A DNA stretch of 64,000 bases from Marinomonas sp. IMCC 4694 (GTDB taxonomy: Bacteria; Pseudomonadota; Gammaproteobacteria; Pseudomonadales; Marinomonadaceae). Numbering within the stretch: position 1 is the stretch's first letter; each line of letters opens with the position of its first letter. Shown here piece after piece: positions 60,825 to 64,000 of this stretch. The stretch covers positions 3,038,001 to 3,102,000 of the forward strand of contig NZ_VSRV01000001.1 of assembly GCF_008122525.1 (NCBI RefSeq), written 5' to 3'. The notes beneath the pieces are model-generated. The model had not been told where the DNA came from, searched no databases, and saw only the letters and a program-made list of their open reading frames with translations. The position numbers and the translations under genes are program-made.

Positions 60825-62011
60825 GGGAAGATGCGATTAAGTCGGTAACATGAGATAATCTCGCCGACTTAAGACAACTACGACGCCTACCGATCATGAA
60901 CCAGCTTTCCTTCGCCGACACCGAATTTACCAGCAAACGCCGCAAGACTCGCAAAGAACTCTTTCTTGGACGAATGGATGAATTGATTCCTTGGCAGCAG
61001 CTTGAAGCCCAAATTGAACCCTTCTATCCAAAAGCAGGTAACGGACGTCGCCCATATCCTTTGTCTACCATGTTGCGCATTCACTTTATGCAGAACTGGT
61101 ACAACATGGGAGACCCTGCAATGGAAGACGCTCTTTATGAAATTACCTCTATACGGCTTTTTGCTGGATTATCCTTAGAAGGTGCGATACCTGATCACAC
61201 AACTATTATGAATTTCAGGCACTTACTGGAAAAGCATAAGCTTGGACGAAAACTATTTAAAGAAGTCCATAAATGGCTATCAGACTCAGGTATTTACTTC
61301 AAAGAAGGTACCATCGTTGACGCGACTATTATTGAAGCCGCTAGCTCGACCAAAAATAAAGCCAAATCACGTGATCCAGAAATGCACCAAACTAAGAAGG
61401 GAAACCAATGGTTCTTCGGATTAAAAGCACATATTGGAGTCGATGCTAAACGTGGCTTGGTGCATAGTTTCACCACCACTTCTGCCAATGAACATGACCT
61501 AAACCAAATCACTGAGCTAATGCATGGCGATGAGACGTTTGTCTCTGCTGACTCGGGCTACCGTGGCGTGGAAAAACGTGAGGAAACCAAAGATAAGACG
61601 TTGGAGTGGTTGATTGCGGAGATGCCAAGCAAGGTTCGGGAATGGAAAAAGCATCCCCGTATTAATAAAATCCCCATCAATACTGAGTACATAAAAGCGA
61701 GCATCAGAGCAAAAGTAGAGCACCCGTTTCGGATACTGAAGTGCCAGTTTGGCTTCCGCAAAGTGGTCTATAAAGGTCTATCAAAAAATGACAATAAGCT
61801 CGCGGTGTTGTTTGCACTGGGAAATATACTGCGAGTGGATCAGATGATAAGGTCTGCACGGGGTTAATCCGTCTTGATGATGGTAGTTGGAGCTTTTAAG
61901 CCTCCAACTAGAGAATAAGACACACTAAAAACCGAGGTTTTTAGTGAATTAAAGAGCGAATCAGGCCAGCTGCGACTTAGTGCTAATAATCTGACTTAAT
62001 CGCACGTTCCC
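60825..62011 (+). mobile_element. IS5-family element, copy 2
   Basis: 1187 bp, the same length, ends and transposase as copy 1 (26977-28163). Left flank is CTA, right flank AAG; no duplication. Inserted in or beside the P460-like gene. Identity with copy 1 suggests recent movement. Confidence 0.9.
60896..61867 (+). CDS. IS5-family transposase (copy 2)
   Basis: 323 residues, identical by eye to the copy at 27048-28019. All catalytic positions are present. It is likely an active element. Confidence 0.93.
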   Translation: MNQLSFADTEFTSKRRKTRKELFLGRMDELIPWQQLEAQIEPFYPKAGNGRRPYPLSTMLRIHFMQNWYNMGDPAMEDALYEITSIRLFAGLSLEGAIPDHTTIMNFRHLLEKHKLGRKLFKEVHKWLSDSGIYFKEGTIVDATIIEAASSTKNKAKSRDPEMHQTKKGNQWFFGLKAHIGVDAKRGLVHSFTTTSANEHDLNQITELMHGDETFVSADSGYRGVEKREETKDKTLEWLIAEMPSKVREWKKHPRINKIPINTEYIKASIRAKVEHPFRILKCQFGFRKVVYKGLSKNDNKLAVLFALGNILRVDQMIRSARG

Positions 62012-62390
62012 AAGAGTATCAAAAAGAAACTGCAAATAATAAGTTTTAATGCATGGACTTGTATTTTACAATCTTAGTATAAAGGCTCAATCACGGCTTC
62101 AAGCTGATTTCAAGGGAAGACATCCATTCGAGAAAGAAAATTTTCTTTGCGTGCTTTACGACATTTTTTTTGAATTCACTGTCGGAAAAAAGTAAGTTGA
62201 TATGACATGATCGAGCTCGAAAGTTAAAAATAAATTCTCTCATGGCAAAGATTTATTCACATCTTCCCTAATCGGTAGATTTTAAGTCGCAGTTTTATGG
62301 AATATTGTGCGCAGCAAACCATAAAACTGCGACTTAAAAGCTGTCCAAGGAGCGTAGCGACTGGTGCTTGAGCGATTTGTTATATGGTTT
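62012..62390. other. Non-coding stretch with a long perfect inverted repeat and an attC-like end
   Basis: No gene. It includes the 21-bp inverted repeat at 62280-62339 and TTGAGCGATTTGTTATATG at 62368-62386, which matches the last arm of the attC-like site at 46003-46022 at 17 of 19 bases. Confidence 0.5.
62280..62339. repeat. Perfect 21-bp inverted repeat
   Basis: Arms of 21 bases, starting TTTTAAGTCGCAG and ending GACTTAAAA, separated by 18 bases. No T run of terminator type follows on either side beyond the arm itself. It lies just before an attC-like end. Confidence 0.85.
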
Positions 62391-62905
62391 TTATTGGGTG
62401 CATATTAAAAATTGATACAAGAGATACAAGCTTATAACTCCAAATACAATTGGAAAAGCAAATTCAGTAACTAATTTAACTAGATTAGAAAACATAATAA
62501 AGTTATTTTTATATTGATATGTAATTTTTTGGTTTTTAGCATTTATCTCTTTTGCGTCTCCGCTCGGTGTGCCGACATCTGGATCATCAGATTCAGATTC
62601 TGAGTAACATTCCTCAATTTCTAAGCCTATAGTATCACCAGTGGTTTTTGAGGTTTTTTTAGAAATCAGATCTGGAATATAATACTGGATAATTTCTAAA
62701 GCAGAAAAAATGATAAAACTTATTAGAAAATAGGATGAAATAGCCAAAATAAACCACCCCGCCATAGTTTCATTTTTAGATAAATCCAAACCAAGAATGG
62801 CGACCTTTTGAGGCAATGCTTGTGTTAAAGCAACGAAAAGAGAGATACCAGATAGGACTAACAATTTAGATTTTATTTTTTTAAATCATCACTTAGATTC
62901 AGCAT
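62391..62905 (-). CDS. Hypothetical membrane protein, apparent frameshift near the start
   Basis: From residue 1 of the 157-residue frame (TTG at 62864) three membrane helices are predicted (about 2-20, 36-60, 125-150) with a Ser/Asp/Glu-rich loop (CYSESESDDPDVGTPSGDA). Upstream, an ATG at 62905 reads MLNLSDDL then meets a run of seven A at about 62879; one more A would join it in frame (KKIKSKLLVLSG). So the true gene may be 171 residues, interrupted by a homopolymer error or slippage. Family not recognised. It ends in the attC-like end, fitting a cassette gene in reverse orientation. Confidence 0.5.
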
Positions 62906-63364
62906 TCTATTTAATTTAACTCCATACTTTGAGAAGCACCTAACATCTATGGACACTCCAATTTTTGCAAGTATAATCAAGATCTAACAAGAACAGTTTT
63001 GCAGTCATCTATTCGGATTTTTCGTAAAGCTTTTTTAGCCTTTATCCCTGATGCTATTCCTACTGAAAACAGCACTGACTTGGTTCTAATCATTTTGGTG
63101 TTTTCAACGAAACGATGTTAGTCCCAGAATTTCCAAGTCACGGTCTTACCTATCTTGTCATCACTCTTTTTTACTAAGCAAAACTTGGTGTATCACTCTT
63201 TTAAATTTAGAGCGTTTGAACTGATATTTTTGATCTCGTGCCTGTATCGCCCAAACGGCTATTACCCATTTGTTGGCTAATGCCAAAATAACTTTTGTTT
63301 TTATGCATTCTGTTTTACAGGTTTGTAACACCTACAAATGCTAAGCGCCCTATTCAGCTTTTGA
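62906..63364. other. Non-coding stretch before the right-hand toxin gene
   Basis: 459 AT-rich bases with no recognised gene. It holds the repeat CTAAGCGCCCTAT at 63341-63353, which recurs near 63983, and a GCCCAAACGG...TTGGCTAATGCC segment of unknown meaning near 63247-63285. Confidence 0.4.
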
Positions 63365-63655
63365 TCACGTTCTTAACTTCCAATAATTTGGTTCCCGATG
63401 CAGGTTCATTACAGCAACGATGAATATTCTATCTTGCTCTTCAGAATACAAAATTCCGTATGGAAACCTCCTGACAAGAGATCTTCTTATATCACCATCG
63501 ATCTCAGGCCAAGCCCTTGGAAACGCAATTGCTCGCTTGACGGCAGAATGGGTCTCTAGAGCAAAGTCATATCCCAGACCAGGTTCAAGATTCTCATAAT
63601 AATCAATTGCCTCATTGAACTCCTTTGCCGCTTCCGGATGAAATGAAAAACTCAT
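63365..63655 (-). CDS. ParE/RelE-family toxin
   Basis: 96 residues. Toxin fold: FSFHPEAAKEFNEAIDYYENLEPGLGYDFALE, AFPRAWPEI and the core RRSLVRRFPYGILYSEEQDRIFIVAVMNLHREPNYW. Its start overlaps the antitoxin stop by four bases. Target (gyrase or ribosome) cannot be told from sequence. Confidence 0.88.
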   Translation of the reverse strand: MSFSFHPEAAKEFNEAIDYYENLEPGLGYDFALETHSAVKRAIAFPRAWPEIDGDIRRSLVRRFPYGILYSEEQDRIFIVAVMNLHREPNYWKLRT

Positions 63656-63876
63656 TTTTCAAACCTATCCCACACCTTGCTGAACACGTCATTTCCTGGA
63701 ATTGCTTCAATATGGCCTGACCTGAGTTCAGAAAGGCGACGCTTCGCCTCATTTGCCCATTGTTTGTCTATCTCTGACTCTGGCTGATTTAAACTGCGAA
63801 GCAGTGAGTCCACAACGATGGCACGCTCTTCTAACGGCAGCGATACTGCCTCTTCAATTAGTTGCTTTGTATTCAT
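63652..63876 (-). CDS. Addiction-module antitoxin (putative addiction module component family)
   Basis: 74 residues from the Met of MNTKQLIEEAVSLPLEER; AAGGTGG is the ribosome site. The pattern LPLEERAIVVDSLLRSLNQPESEIDKQWANEAKRRLSELRSG is that of short antitoxins always paired with RelE/ParE-type toxins. Translationally coupled to the toxin. The open frame continues upstream to 63978 but that part is not family-like. Confidence 0.88.
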   Translation of the reverse strand: MNTKQLIEEAVSLPLEERAIVVDSLLRSLNQPESEIDKQWANEAKRRLSELRSGHIEAIPGNDVFSKVWDRFEK

Positions 63877-64000
63877 TTCGCCACCTTCATATTTGCAGTG
63901 ATATTTATGTAGCTGAACATTTTGATAATGCGCACGAGCATCCTCATCATATAAAAACAATCTTCGCTCAGAAAGCATTTTTCTAAGAACGCCCTATACC

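Larger units (their letters stand above)
63341..63997. repeat. Direct repeats flanking the right-hand toxin-antitoxin pair
   Basis: CTAAGCGCCCTAT at 63341-63353 and CTAAGAACGCCCTAT at 63983-63997 bracket the module. They resemble attC first-arm plus spacer sequences (AACGCCC) and would fit a cassette boundary on each side. Confidence 0.5.

Noticed and set aside
62252..62263. Another IS5-like end (ATCTTCCCTA)
   Set aside because: Only ten or eleven bases match and the conserved GCGATTAAG part is absent.

Overview
The window reads as chromosomal DNA of a marine gammaproteobacterium of the Oceanospirillales, most like Marinomonas. This is inferred from the housekeeping order yqgE-ruvX-pyrR-pyrB-pyrC', yggS-proC-yggT and coaD-fdx, from the many TRAP and tripartite tricarboxylate transporters, and from moderate GC. 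No database search was possible, so names rest on recognisable motifs and gene order.

1-17.5 kb is mostly core genome: a CofD-like protein, a decayed glycerol-3-phosphate (ugp) locus, a receiver-domain fragment, tRNA-Phe, trmL, a K+ channel, ferredoxin, coaD, yggT-proC-yggS, a degenerate GGDEF protein, the pyrimidine operon, a 2OG-Fe(II) oxygenase, a 2-hydroxyacid dehydrogenase and an AEC transporter.

17.5-38.6 kb is an aldarate/uronate catabolic island. Uronates are oxidised by uronate dehydrogenase, the galactarolactone is handled by a lactone isomerase and a cycloisomerase, and glucarate and galactarate enter through gudD and garD. Two KdgD copies and an alpha-ketoglutaric semialdehyde dehydrogenase lead to 2-oxoglutarate. 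A TRAP and a TctABC transporter import substrates, and two FCD-type GntR regulators sit beside recurring palindromes that are likely their operators. tctB is broken by an IS5-like element, and an IS3 element sits in its last codon.

38.6-45.6 kb is a small aromatic-acid locus: TRAP transporter, NTF2-like protein, an extradiol dioxygenase beta subunit fused to an alpha/beta hydrolase, the alpha subunit, and a divergent LysR regulator with two DNA-binding domains.

45.6-64 kb is a mosaic of mobile DNA. It holds attC-like sites with toxin-antitoxin cassettes, a partial second copy of the LysR gene, an IS66 element with fused TnpB-TnpC, an IS4 relic, two IS5-like copies and a MITE-like element with terminal repeats and target duplication. 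Inside it lies a polyol ABC operon with a ribitol-dehydrogenase-like enzyme. The most surprising gene is at 49635-51122: a full-length AFG1/ZapE-family ATPase that looks eukaryotic (mitochondrial-presequence-like N terminus, low-complexity inserts). It lies between an IS66 end and a solitary IS5-like end that has removed the start codon of parD. It is either a eukaryote-to-bacterium transfer or an assembly artefact, and is the first thing to check.
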